From Megaustenia siamemsis (Eukaryota; Mollusca; Gastropoda; Stylommatophora; Ariophantidae): a stretch of DNA of 64,000 nucleotides. Made by a program: the position numbers and the translations under genes. Within the stretch, counting starts at the first letter, position 1. Every line of letters begins with the position of its first letter. Positions 44,946-57,085 of the stretch are shown here, one piece after another. The notes beneath the pieces are model-generated. The model made no database searches. It was not told where the DNA came from and was given only the letters and a program-made list of their open reading frames with translations. The stretch covers positions 17,305,648 to 17,369,647 of the forward strand of contig JAVIAB010000024.1 in the NCBI GenBank assembly GCA_032433765.1, given 5' to 3'.

Positions 44946-46479
44946 GAAAAGGCAAAGAGAAACAGACGGTGGGGAATCATGAAGTAGGTGAGTGCAATAT
45001 GTCATTTACATCTTGTGCATGCCTGAGAAAACTTCAAGACAAGTACAAAGAGCAACAAGCCACACGACGGTGCCCTTTTCCCCCCCCCCCCCCCATATTT
45101 AAGAAAGGCACAATAGAAAAAAACATGTTCAAAGCAGTAAACACGTCAATATACCATACATAGTTGTAATGCTTAATTTAATATTAGCCAATAGAATAGT
45201 CCGAAGATAGCTTGTCTACATCATGGCAACAACTAACCCACTGAAACGCAACAGCTGTGACGTATTTAAGATTCCTTTAGTTGTACGACGAGACGTCCTC
45301 AGCAGCAACGAAGGCGGCTGCAAAGGCCACCTCCAAGCTCAAGACATGAATACAAGTGACGAGGAAGACTTAGCTAATGAACCCTAAGAAAAATATAACG
45401 GCCAGTATTCCTATTTGACGTTTAGAGATCATCTGTTAAGCTGACTGGATGGGTTGCCTGTTTAAAGTGGCCAATTCGCCAGACACTACACATGCTGAAA
45501 GTGTTAAAAGACTTATTACGGTTGGTAAATGGCGTCAGGATCCGCGGTCAACCACCAGGATGTACCGAAGACATTCACTCTCCAGGCCAGTAAAATGTAA
45601 TATTCAATTCGAGCCTAATTCTGAAATAGGTTTAAATGACAGATATTTTTGCTTTATGAAGATCTTTTCATCACTGTGAAGAATATTGCTTATATTTTAA
45701 AAGCTGAAACAATAGAGAAGTAAAATAGAGCTACGAAGGATTAAATGTTCTTGTTATCCCAGCATTTTTGAACTTTATTTCGTGTGTTGCCTGCCTTTAA
45801 AATGACATCAAGTTGGCGCAAATTCATTGTGGTTTACAGATAGATGTGATATATATGCCTTTCTACCCTACATATTCGATTACAGCGAAGCATTTCTGGA
45901 ACTTTCAGCTTTTATCCCACTGCTTCTGCCGTGCAGCTTCACAGAGGAGAAATGTGTAATTTTCTGGCCTTCGCTATTTGTGTAGCTTCAGTTGTCATGT
46001 CGAATTTACTTAATAGCTCTTTCATTCTATCTATCTCTTTCTGGGTTTTCCCACCACGCTATAGCCAGATATTTTCATGTAATACGCTCAAGCTGCACGT
46101 TGGTTGGATTTCATTCTAATCTAAAGTCCAAACCATTTGATTCTTTGTTATTTAATATTGTCAATAGCTAGTGTTACAACCACCAATTTTTTTCTAAAGG
46201 GCTCATTTATAATCTTATATCTTCTATATAGTTTTGTTGCAGCTATTCTAAAACATTTCTTTTCGCATGTTATTCTATGCGTGTATTTTTCAAGCATTTT
46301 GGAATACCGAGCCGCTTTCCCTTTTCGATCCGGATCCTTCACACTGGACCAGATTGGTTAGCTGTTACCAAACCAAGAGTAGGATCTTGATCAATTTTAG
46401 TTCATTAATCCTCACGCATTCAGTCAGCCCGCGACTTGGAACCGTACTTTGATTAGTGGATTAGTGAGAGCTGATCAAG
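44946..46479. other. unassigned, with diverged family D traces
   Basis: A C15-like homopolymer lies at 45080-45093. Weak family D similarity occurs near 45800-45920 and 46300-46370. Open frames at 45449-45679 and 45931-46119 have no recognised relatives. Confidence 0.4.
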
Positions 46480-46905
46480 ACACAAGGATCCGCACACTGC
46501 TGACTCTCCCCATACACTGCTGACTCTCTGCGCACTGCTGATACTCTCCATGCACTGCTGACACTCCCCGCGCACTGCTGACACCCACCGCAAGCTGCTG
46601 ACTCTCTGCGCACTGATGACACTCCCCATGCACTGCTGACACTCCCCGTGCACTGCTGACACTCCCAGCACGCTGCTGACACTCCCTGCACGCTGCTGAC
46701 TCTCCCCGCACTGCTGGCACTCTCTATGCACTGCTGACTATCTACACACTGCTGGCTCTCTGCACATTGCTAACTGTCCGTGCACTGCCGATTCTCCACA
46801 CACTGCTGACTCACCCCACACTGCTGACAATCCGTGCACTGCTGAGTCTCCGAGCTTTGCTGAGTCCCCGTGCTTTGCTGACTCTCCGTGCACTGTCACA
46901 GCCGC
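46480..46905. repeat. degenerate array, mostly 20-bp units
   Basis: 'cactgctgacactccccgtg' and many variants of 16-20 bp run for about 425 bp. Several minus-strand frames are open because the unit lacks stops there. Confidence 0.9.
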
Positions 46906-47214
46906 AAACAATAATCCTGACACACGTGTTCCAATGCACGGCGTAGTTCCAGCCATTAATCCAGACACCAATGGCGTGCTTGTAATGAAGCGACAGCTAA
47001 AACAATAGAACCAAATGAAGCGATGGAGAAACCTCTCTGCAGGCTAGATTCAAACAATAATTATAGAGCCAGAGAGACAATTCTCCCAACAAGTGGGCAC
47101 ATTAAATCCCTTTTAAAGTTCCAAGCTCATGAAAAAAGAGAAAACATGCAAAATGGACATCTTTTATGAATAGCACAGAACAACATAACACACACAAACG
47201 TTTTTTTTTTCGTT
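46906..47214. other. unassigned sequence
   Basis: No gene recognised. Confidence 0.45.
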
Positions 47215-47520
47215 CGCCAGCTTTTACCTTTGACGAAGTCCCTAGAGACTAGGAACTAAATTTTACGTGTTAATCCATTTTCCCCTGGCAGTCGTGTGTA
47301 CTGGGGTCCCTCGCCGTACAGGCAGATAACTCCGTCTTCGGAGGTACTCATATTTTTTTTTCGTCGATGAGTAATTGACGTTTCAAGCCGGGTGTCCTTG
47401 CTGAGACCAGAGATGGTTACCGCAGAGAGAAATTATAAATAAAAATCCCAACTGGTTCAGCCGGGATTTGAACTCACAGCCTCTCTGTCTCAGGGTCGGC
47501 GTCTTGTCTCGAGCCCAACC
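47215..47520 (-). mobile_element. SINE-B, complete copy
   Basis: The minus strand aligns over its whole length to 4185-4485: GGGCTCGAGACAAGACG head, AGTTCAAATCCC B box, core GAGTACCTCCGAAGACGG plus AGTTATCTGCCTGTACGG, and tail through 'aaagctggcgaacg'. Confidence 0.85.
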
Positions 47521-47528
47521 AGTCCCCA

Positions 47529-47757
47529 TCATCATCATGTGCCATACCGGTTGGCGTAGGCGATCATGTCCCTCCACATTCTTCTATCTACGGTGCATCG
47601 TATCAGTTCTGTTGTTGACTGTTTTCCAAGCCATGACACCAAGCTATCCAGTATTTTCTCTCTTTGTCGTCCGCGATCTCTCTTTCCTTTTATTTTGCCA
47701 GTTCTAACCAAGTATTCAAACTTTCCTCTTCTCGTGATGTGCCCGAAAAATGTTGAT
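47529..47757 (-). pseudogene. RTE-type LINE 3' end (family R1), short
   Basis: TCATCATCATGTGCCATACC on the plus strand begins the tail. Minus-strand codons of the R1 C-terminus follow as far as the 'cgaaaaatgttga' segment, where it ends abruptly. Confidence 0.85.
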
Positions 47758-48019
47758 AGTCCCCATACACGAAAGACACGAGACGAAATGCAAGCCGAGA
47801 GTAACTGTGAAAGTAGTGGGATCTGGTCTTGGGCGTCTTTCTACTCCATCGGTTTGCCTTTTTATTGTCCGAGACAAGCTGGTGCCTAGTGGCCTTGTGC
47901 AGCGATCAGCAATCTGGAAGGGTCATAACACAGGGGGTGCTGAGGCAAAGTTGACGTGTTGAGATGGATAGTCTATATGTATTTGAAGCTGTCATAAAGC
48001 TTCATAGAGCATAAAAACA

Positions 48020-48385
48020 GAACAGAAAATTTGAACTTTTGAAATGTGGATTTATAGACGAATAGGTAGAATTGGATGGAAAGAAAAGAGAACAAATGAT
48101 GAAGTTTTAAAACAACTAGATATTAAAAGAGAACTACTAAACACAATTAGAACAAGACATATGAAATGTTTGGAGCATGTTAAAAGACACAACAGCCTAC
48201 TAAAAGTAATATTGGAAGGGAAAATACAGGGTAATAGAGGCAGACCAAGACTAACGTGGACGAGTAACATCAAAAGATGGACAAGACAGCTTATGACAAC
48301 CTCCACGATCAAAGCAAGAGACAGGGCGGAATGGCCCTCCGTGGTAGCCAACCTTCGATCCTAAGACGGCACTCAATGATGATGA
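48020..48385 (+). pseudogene. LINE 3' end (family R3)
   Basis: The open frame 48044-48364 reads MWIYRRIGRIGWKEKRTNDE, LKQLDIKRELLNTIRTRHM, GRPRLTWTSNIKRWTRQL and KARDRAEWPSVVANL, then a stop and a GATGATGA tail. It is more intact than the copy at 11128 but lacks the RT core. Confidence 0.85.
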
Positions 48386-48837
48386 ATCATAAAGCTGGCA
48401 AAGAGTTGGAGGGAAAAGAGATAAAGAAGACTGGATGATCGGAGCTTCATGGAGGTACATGACAAAATAAACGACCTGACACTGCGGAGTAAATGTTGAT
48501 CAATATTTGGAGCATTAGACAATAAACACAAACTAGAAAACAAAAAGGCAGAGCTGAAACGTAGATGATTTTAAAATACATTTTTTTCTTTAATTTTAAA
48601 ACAGTAAAGAAGATTCACATGACCTATCTCGACTACTGGAGCAATATTCTGGTTGTTGTTAATGACTACACGTTTTTCACTAAAGCTGTATGTCTCTGAA
48701 TGGTGAGCGTTGTCAGCATGTATGTTTTTTTTTCTTTCCCTCACATGGTAGCAGCGTTAAGCGTGGTGGAGGAATTAACGTACGTCCTCTCAAAGCGCAA
48801 CTCTCTCTCTCTTTCCCCCCTCACCCAAAGACAATTT
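48386..48837. other. unassigned sequence
   Basis: No gene recognised. Confidence 0.45.
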
Positions 48838-48848
48838 ATATATATACA

Positions 48849-48931
<83 letters not shown>

Positions 48932-49179
48932 GTAAAGTATCCCCGCCACGCCAAGTGGCGTATAGGGAATACGGTGATAGTGACCATACATTTTACAGAC
49001 CTTCGGCACATGATTTTTGGTGTTATGTGGTCGGTATTACGCCCGTGCCGCTTTACTTTCCCAGGAAAAAATCCGGTACCCATTAAAGGCTGGGTGAACC
49101 GGAAGCCGTTTGGTTGGGTTCGAACCCTATCCCTTTGTCCTTTGTAGTCCAGTTCACTAACCACTGAGCTATCGCGGCT

Positions 49180-49244
<65 letters not shown>
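48838..49244. repeat. (TA)n microsatellite split by a SINE
   Basis: TA tracts at 48848-48927 and 49183-49244 flank the SINE-A at 48930. Confidence 0.96.
48930..49181 (-). mobile_element. SINE-A inserted in (TA)n
   Basis: Complete minus copy with tail hairpin (48949-48962), B box GGTTCGAACCC and A box TAGCTCAGTGG. Both ends abut TA dinucleotides, so a TA-type target duplication cannot be delimited. Confidence 0.93.
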
Positions 49245-49245
<1 letters not shown>

Positions 49246-49247
<2 letters not shown>

Positions 49248-49757
49248 CTTCTTTCTCGCGATCTCTCTTTCCTTTTATTTTGCCAGTTGTAATCAAGTAT
49301 TCCAACTTTCCGCTTCTCGTGATGTGCCCGAAAAATGTTGATTGCTTCTTTCTGATGTTTTTTAGAGCTCCCTTTTTGTGTTGGCCTCTTTGAGAACTTC
49401 ATCATTGGTCTTTTTATCTGTCCAGGGAACTTTCAACATTCTTCTCAGAAATCCCATCTCTGTGGCCTCTAATCGCCTTTTCATTTGTTTGTCTACTGTC
49501 CATGATTCGCTTCCATAGGTCAGAATTGGTTCTATATAGCACCGATGAACTCTCTTTCTCATTTTTATTGACATAGATTTGTTGCATAAGATATTTTTCA
49601 TTTTCTGAAATGCCATTTTGGCCTGAGCTATTCTGCTTTTTTATTTCTGTGGTGCATCTCCCATCTGATGTTATTATTGTGCCCAAGTATTTGAAACGTT
49701 GCACTTGTTTCAGATTTGTCTCGTTTATTTTTATACTGCATGATGGTGGTGATTGTT
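49246..49757 (-). pseudogene. RTE-type RT fragment (family R1)
   Basis: The minus strand encodes, in two frames, RFKYLGTIITSDGRC then MAFQKMKNILCNKSM, HRCYIEPILTYGSESWTVDK, RRLEATEMGFLRRMLKVP and EVLKEANTKREL. It extends further 5' than the other R1 copies but lost its last codons and ATG tail to the (TA)n junction. Confidence 0.86.
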
Positions 49758-50085
49758 TCTTCGATATATGTTTCGTCTCATTACATGACCAAAAAATGAT
49801 GATTGTTTCTTCCTAATATTGGAAATTCTCTCTCTCTCTCTCTCTCTCTCTTTGTTTTGGCCTCTTTCAGAACGTTTTCATTACTTTTCTTAGCTGTCCA
49901 TGGTTTTCTCAACATTCTTCTCTACATAACATCTAAAATACCCTTTTCTTGTTTCTATTGTTAACAATGGATTGCATAGTATCTTCCTCATTCTTTGGAA
50001 AGCTGATTTTACCTGGGCCATTCTGCATCTCAACTTTGTTGTACATCTATCATCTGAGGTTAACATTGTTCCTAGATATGTTAAA
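49758..50085 (-). pseudogene. RTE-type RT fragment (family R2)
   Basis: Directly joined to the R1 fragment. The minus strand retains frame-broken R2 codons with a (CT)n expansion at about 49827-49850 and an internal deletion relative to the copy at 40104. Confidence 0.78.
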
Positions 50086-50172
50086 AGTACTTGGAAATAT
50101 TAACAAATAGGATTTGAACCCGTATACTTCAGCACAGCACTTTGCTCTTCTGTTTATATTGAGTTCTTTTCC

Positions 50173-50395
50173 TGCACCGAAGGCTCGGTGGTAGAGTCCT
50201 TAGTGCGCTTGCCTACTGACAACGAGGATTCAGGTTCTACTCTCAATTGTGGGAAATTAATATCTATATCCGCAATGCTGGCGGGGGCCCCTCACTCTAA
50301 GAAAATTATCACCACATATTTTTTTTTTTTAATCTGGGAAAGTAAGCGGTCTGGCGTAATGCCGACCACATTCCTCATAACATGTCCCTTTAGTC
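50173..50395 (+). mobile_element. SINE-A-related tRNA-derived SINE
   Basis: Head GGCTCGGTGGTAGAG and B-box-like GGTTCTACTC precede a body sharing 'ctgggaaagtaagcgg' and 'gtaatgccgaccacatt' with SINE-A. The middle is different, so this may be a subfamily with an exchanged head. A SINE-C-like scrap lies just upstream at 50088-50150. Confidence 0.65.
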
Positions 50396-50927
50396 ATTGA
50401 TACATATGAGCAATAACACATTCAGTATATCATGTCTTAAGGTGAGAGGGAACCGCCACGCTTATCAAGATACTGTGGCGCTCTCGATTTGAGAAAACAA
50501 AAATTAGTAACCCTCGTGTTAAACGGACAACGAGAGTAGGAAATCCCTGAGCAGCTAGTTCTCTCCCTTTCAAGAGGACGAACGGGTAGCCTTCGGCCTT
50601 TGTCACGACGACGGGCCTTGTCAATAGGCAGACGGGATGTGGTTCGTCAGCGGAGAGGATGGTGTTATGAGAAACGGTCACAAAGAGAGTACAACCAGGA
50701 GGGAGGGAGGGTTTCACTGAGTGAATCAGAGAGAGTGAAATAGACAAAGTTGTTGGAATGTGAACAGAGAAGTGGGAGAGGTTGGTGTTATGAGAATCGG
50801 TCATAAAGAGAGTATAACCAAGAAGGGAGGGAGGGTTTCACTGAGTGAATTAGAAAGAGTTAAATAGACAAGTTGCTGAAATGTGATCCGATAAGTGGGA
50901 GATGATCTATGAAAAGAACGTTCAGTT
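50396..50927. other. unassigned with a 118-bp tandem pair
   Basis: The segment beginning 'ggtgttatgagaa' near 50661 is repeated from about 50784, including 'gggagggagggtttcactga'. No coding content. Confidence 0.6.
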
Positions 50928-51165
50928 TCATCATCAAGTATCATGTCTGCTGGCTTAGGTGATCACGTCTCTCCATAACTTTCGACCTCGACAGTTATTT
51001 ATCATTTCTGTTGTTGACCTTCTGCCAAGCCATTCTCTTAAGCTGTCTGGTTATCTTTTCTCTTTGCTTCCCTCTATCTCTTCGTCCCTCAATTTTCCCA
51101 GTTGTTACAATATATTCCAGCTGTTCTTTTCTCATTACATGGCTACAAAAATTATTATATATATA
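50928..51165 (-). pseudogene. RTE-type LINE 3' end (family R2), 3' part
   Basis: TCATCATCAAG on the plus strand is the tail. Minus-strand R2 C-terminal codons follow up to 'cattacatggct'. The sequence is then interrupted by about 55 bp and partly repeated at 51222. Confidence 0.83.
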
Positions 51166-51221
51166 TAAACCTAGAGACTGTTACACACTAGTCAGAACTG
51201 AGTAGTTCTTTATTTAATTTT

Positions 51222-51668
51222 CTTTAACTTTATTTTCCCAGTTGTTACACTATATTCCAGCTGTTCCCTTCTCATTACATGGCCAAAAAATGATGATTTT
51301 GTTCTTCCTAATATTGGATATTAGCTTCTCTTTTGCTTTGGCCTCTTTCAGAACGTTCATTGCCTCTTTCATTACTCTTCTTAGCTGTCCATAGTATTCT
51401 TAACATTCTACTGTGAAACCACATTTCTACAGACTCCGGTGATTTTCTTGTTTGTTGTCCTATTGTCCATGATTCACATCCATATGTTAAGACTAGCTCT
51501 ACATAACATTTAAGAACGCTTTTTTATTGTTTGCATTGTCAAAAATAGATTACATAGTATCTTCCTAATTTTTTGATAAGCTGCTTTTGCCTGAGGTATT
51601 CTGCATCTCACCATTGTTGTACATCTACCATCTCAGGTTAACACTGTTCCCAGATATTTAAATTTTTA
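51222..51668 (-). pseudogene. RTE-type RT fragment (family R2), 5' part
   Basis: Restarts at the 'cagttgttacactatattcc' segment, so about 60 bp are duplicated across the interruption. It extends to the FKYLG-upstream region that also ends the copy at 8468. Confidence 0.8.
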
Positions 51669-52044
51669 AACGTTCAGTTTACGCAATGATATTTGGAGGT
51701 GGGGGGGAAAGAGGAGAGGTGAGATGTTATAAATAAATAAAACAACCTTAGGAGGACAAAGAGTGAAGAGGGCAACTTTAAGAGAGACGGATCGCAACTA
51801 CATTTTAAATCTGTAAGCTGCAATGAGGCAAAAAAACTAGAACATCAACGGGTAAAACAAATAGCAGATATACAAGGAGAGCCTACAAAAATAATATAAA
51901 GAGTATCAAATAAATCTATTTAAAAAACTATTTCTAAAACCGGTATTTTCATTAAATGCTAAAGGTATAGGCAGTCACTATATCCAGTCAAGGATAATAA
52001 ATAACATTTATGTAATTTCAAGTACGGTTCATAAATCATCAACA
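51669..52044. other. unassigned sequence
   Basis: No gene recognised. Confidence 0.45.
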
Positions 52045-54255
52045 CAACCCTTCAAGAACACCTTACATCCCCAACAACCATCCCCACAACACTTCAAGAA
52101 CACCTTTATTCCCCACCAACACAACCCTTCAAGAACATCTTTTGTCCCCACCAACATAACCCTTCAAGAACACCTTTTGTCCCAACAACCACCAACACGA
52201 CCATCCCAGAAAACCCTTCGTCCCCACCAACATAACCTCCAAAAGAACACCTTTTGTCCCCACCAACACAACATCCAAGAACACCTATTGTCCCCAGCAA
52301 CCATCCACACAACCCATCAAGAACACCTTTTCTCCCCACCAACCATCCACACAACCCTTCAAGAACACCTTTTGTCCCCACCAACACAACCCATCAAGAA
52401 CACCTTTCGTCCCCACAAACACAACCCTTCAAGAACACCTTTTGTCCCCACCAAAACAACCCTTCAAGAACACCTTTTGTCCCTAACAACCATCCACACA
52501 ACAAATCAAGAACACCTTTTGTCCCCACCAACCACCAACACAACCCTTCAAGAACACCTTTCATCCCCACCAACACAACCTCCAAGAACACCTTCTGTCC
52601 CCAGCAACCATCCACACAACCCACCAAGAACACCTTTCTCCCCACCAACCATCCACACAACTCTTCAAAAACACCTTTTGTCCCCATCAACACAACCCTT
52701 CAAGAACACATTTTGTCCCCACCAACACAAACCTACAAGAACACCTTTTGTCTCCACCAACATAACCCTTCAAGAACATCTTTTGTCCCAACAATCACCA
52801 ACACGTCCCTTCAAGAACACCTTTTGTCCATACCAACATAACCCTTCAAGAACATCTTTTGTCCCAACAACCACCAATACAATCCTTCAAGAACACCTTT
52901 TGTACCCATCAACATAACCCTTCAAGAACATCTTTTGTCCCAACAACCACCAACACGACCCTCCAAGAACACCCTTCGTCCCAACCAACACAACCTCCAA
53001 GAACACCTTTTGCCCCCACCAACACAACCTCCAAGAACACCTTTTGTCCCCAGCAACCATCCACACAACCCATCAAGAACACCTTTTCTCCCCACCAACC
53101 ATCTACACAACCCTTCAAGAACACCTTTTGTCCCCCCAACACAACCCTCCAAGAACACATTTTGTCCCTAACAACCCATCAAGAACACCTTTCGTTCCCA
53201 CCAATACAACTTCCAAGAACACCTTTTGGCCATAGCAACCATCCACACAACCCATCAATAAAACCTTTTGTCCCCACCAACCATCCACCAGCCCATCAAG
53301 AACACCTTTTGTCCCCACCAACATAACCCTTCAAGAACATCTTTTGTCCCCACCAACACAAGCCTTCAAGAACACCTTTTATCCCCACCAACACAACGCT
53401 TCAAGTACCTTCTGTCCCTACCAACACAACCCTTCAAGAACACCTTTTGTCCTCAACAACCATCCACACAACCCATCAAGAACACCTTTTGTCCCCACCA
53501 ACCAACAAACACAACCCTTCAAGAACACCTTTTGTTCCCACCAACCAACAAACACAACCCTTCAAGAACACCTTTTGTCCCCACCAACCAACAAACACAA
53601 CCCTTCAAGAACACCTTTTGTCCTCAACAACCATCCACACAACCCATCAAGAACACCTTTTGTCCCCACCAACCAACAAACACAACCCTTCAAGAACACC
53701 TTTTGTTCCCACCAAAACAACCCTTCATGAACACCTTTGTTCCCACCAACACAACCCTTCAAGAACACCTTTTGTCCCCATCAACCAACAACACAACCCT
53801 TCAAGAACACCTTTATCCCCTCCAACCAACAACACAACCCTTCAAGAACACCTTTTGTCCCCACAAACCACTAACACAAACTTTCAAGAACACCTTTCGT
53901 CCACACCAACACAAACCTTCAAGAACATCTTTCACCCCCACCAACCAACAAACAACACAACCCTTCAAGAACACATTTTCTCCCCACCAACCACAAAACT
54001 TCAAGAACACCTTTCGCCCCCACCAACACAACCCTTCAAGAACACCTTTCACCCCCATTAACACAACCCCTCAAAAACACCTTTCGCCCCCACCTTCACA
54101 ACAATTCACGAACACCTTTCGCGACCACCAACATAACTCTCCAAGAACACCTTTCGTCCCCACCAACCACCAACATAATACTTTAAGAATACATCTCGCC
54201 AACTCCAACACAACACTTCAAAAACACCTCTCGCCAACACCAACACAACCGTTAC
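52045..54255. repeat. 36-bp minisatellite with variants, 2.2 kb
   Basis: 'caacccttcaagaacacctt' recurs about every 36 bp, with insert variants ('aaccatccac', 'aaccaacaaa') that group into higher-order blocks. Stop-free frames on both strands (up to 330 codons) follow from the unit and do not indicate a protein. Confidence 0.94.
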
Positions 54256-55151
54256 TATAGCCGACATAGAACTACCTCTGCATACGAGTATACTAAGCAG
54301 AGACATCTTTTTTTTCACGGTAGAAACCGCCCCGTTTCTCCAAAGGCTACGGAAGTTACGCTTTTGAAAGCTATGGAATGCTTAGTATCACAGCCTCGAT
54401 CAAAGACAACCCGCAGGGGTGAGGACATTTCCACAAAAAGGGAACTATTTCCTCGCAGCACAGAAATGTAAACCCGAGATCGGTTCGTGGCAGCTCCTGC
54501 AAAAAATGCAGGAAAAAAAATGTATACAGAGAGAGAGAGAGATGAAAGAATGCTATTACATAAGCGCCTATACTATACAAATTATATCAATTTTAAAAAA
54601 AAACAATTAATAATTGATAAATATATGAAAATGTGAAACTTAGTTTGTTTGTTTGTTTTTTTTTTACAGCAGATAATTAGTACGAGATTACATAAACTCG
54701 CGAGCGGGCAAGCACGAGTACACACAACTCTATTGCCTTGAAGCGGCCAGTGAAATGGCGTGTTCCGGTTATACACAGTAAGCCAGGTGTGTTTCATGCA
54801 TATCGTTGCCATTTATTTTACAGATCCATCGCCTTCTAGGTCTACCTTTTCCCCATTAATTCTGGATGATAGTGCTATTTTTAGGAATTCTTAATTGCCG
54901 GTGATTGCATAACATGTTTAAGTTATTTGATTTGTTGCTTCTCAATATGAACGACACTGAGAAGAACATTGATCAGAGAGGCAAGAGCAGCAGGAATCGG
55001 CTCCCTTAATACGATAGGGTGCTTGCACAGAAAAGATACAAATGATGACATTTGATAAAATATCTTTAGAAGGATTGAAAACTGCTAGAATACAAATTTA
55101 GATAAAAGAAAGAGTGTCTGGGTCTATGCTCTATGGGCCGGCTACGGCTCG
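54256..55151. other. unassigned sequence
   Basis: No gene recognised. A short T-run lies near 54655. Confidence 0.45.
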
Positions 55152-55179
55152 AAAGGTCAACAGATAGACAGACAGACAG

Positions 55180-55235
<56 letters not shown>

Positions 55236-55303
55236 GGACAGGGGGCAGGGCAGGACAGGGCAGGGCAGGGCAGGACAGGACAGGGCAGGACAGGACAGGA
55301 CAG

Positions 55304-55336
<33 letters not shown>

Positions 55337-55338
55337 AC
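55152..55338. repeat. (CAGA)n and CAGGA-type microsatellite
   Basis: CAGA tetranucleotides interrupted by CAGGACAGGG units. The truncated RTE begins directly after it. Confidence 0.97.
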
Positions 55339-56145
55339 TCATGGACTCAAAGCAAATATCAACACCTCTACCAAGATGCTACATAATCTATTAGATAAAA
55401 TTTGGAGAGGGAAGAAATACCTAAAGACTGGAAAGAAGGTTATATGATCAAACTACCAAAGAAAGGAAGTTTACAGGAGTGCACAAATTATAGGGGAATT
55501 ATGCTACTATCAGTGCCAGGAAAAATATTAAGCAGAATCATTCTGGAGAGACTAAAAGAGACCATAGAGAAACATTTGAGAGACCAATAAGCAAGTTTTA
55601 GGAAGAACAAATCATGTGCTGATCAAATAACTACTCTACGTATAATAGTTGAACAAAGTTTAGAACTAAAATCCCCACTTTATATTGGATTCATAGATTA
55701 CGAAAAGGTCCTATTATATGGCTGTGAAACATGGAGAACAACGAAATTGACAATCACAAAGATACAGACTTTCATTAATGGATGCTTACGCAGAATAAAA
55801 GGATGGAAATGTCAGGACAAAATCACTAACATAGAATTATGGAAATGAACCAGTCAAATACCAGTGGATAAAGAGATACAGCGAAGACGATGGCGCTGGA
55901 TAGGACACACACTACGGAAGCCAACTGAGAGTATTACACAACAGGCCCTTTTTTGGAATCCTCAGGGGAAAAGACAAAGAGGAGTTCTTGGAGAAGACAG
56001 ATAGAAGCAGAGAAGAAGATGATGGGGAAGACATGGAATGATCTTAAAAGAATGGCAAAAAAAAAAACAGAATTACTTGGAAAGTGTTTGTTGAAGACCT
56101 ATGCTCCACTGGGAGCTAAAAAGGTATAAGAAGTAGAAGAAGAAG
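55339..56145 (+). pseudogene. RTE family R4 copy with internal deletion
   Basis: About 96-97% identical by eye to 60760-62180 of the intact RTE. It is 5'-truncated (starts in the RT palm region before EEIPKDW) and lacks 642 bp between GG at the equivalents of 61114-61115 and 61756-61757, which removes the catalytic FADD region. It also carries stops and indels. The 3' end reads 'ctccactgggagctaaaaag' followed by AGAAGAAGAAGA. Confidence 0.93.
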
Positions 56146-56205
56146 ATACTCCATTTAAGATACCATATCCATAACCGCCTCTTCAAATGTAAAAAAAATA
56201 AAATA

Positions 56206-57085
56206 AAATAATCGAAAGCACACTAACAGCTTAACACGCACAAAGAACACTAACAGCTTAAAACACCCAAAGCACACTAACAGCTTAAAACGCCTAAAGC
56301 ACACTAACAGCTTAAAACACCCAATGCAACTAACAGCTTAAAACGCCCAAAGCACACTAACAGCTTAAAACACCCAATGCAACTAACAGCTTAAAACAGC
56401 CAAAGCACACTAACAGCTTAAAACGCCCAAAGCACACTAAGAGCTTAAAACACCCTAAGCTCACTAACAGCTTAAAACACACAAAGCACACTAACAGCTT
56501 AAAACGTCCAAAGCACACTAACAGCTTAAAACAGCCAAAGCACACTAACAGCTTAAAACGCCCAAAGCACACTAATAGCTTAAAACACCCTAAGCTCACT
56601 AACAGCTTAAAACACACAAAGCACACTAACAGCTTAAAACGTCCAAAGCACACTAACAACTTAAAACACCCAATGCACACTAGCAGCTTAAAACACCTAA
56701 ACACACTAACAGCTTAAAACACCCAATGCACACTAACAGCTTAAAACACCTAAAGCACACTAACAGCTTAAAAGACTCAAAGCTCAGTAACAGCTTAAAA
56801 TACCCAAAGCTCACTAACAGCTTAAAACACCTAATGGACACTAACAGCTTAATAAAACACTCAATGCACACTAACAGCTTAAAACACCCAATGCACACTA
56901 ACAGCTTAAAACACCCAATGCACACTAACAGCTTAAAACACCTAATGCAAACTAACAGCTTAAAACACCCAATGCACACTAACAGCTTAAAACACCTAAA
57001 GCACACTAACAACTTAAAACACCTAATGGGCACTAACAGTTTCAAACACCCAAAGCTCACTAAATTTCAAACACCCAAAGGTCAA
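56206..57085. repeat. 27-bp array, copy 1
   Basis: ACTAACAGCTTAAAACACCC recurs every 27 bp with variants (about 32 units). From 56303 it is practically identical to the array at 62187. Confidence 0.95.

Noticed and set aside
52177..54260. Open frames up to 330 codons resembling a Thr/Pro-rich repeat protein
   Set aside because: Several frames on both strands are open because of the 36-bp unit; variants insert and delete without regard to codon frame.
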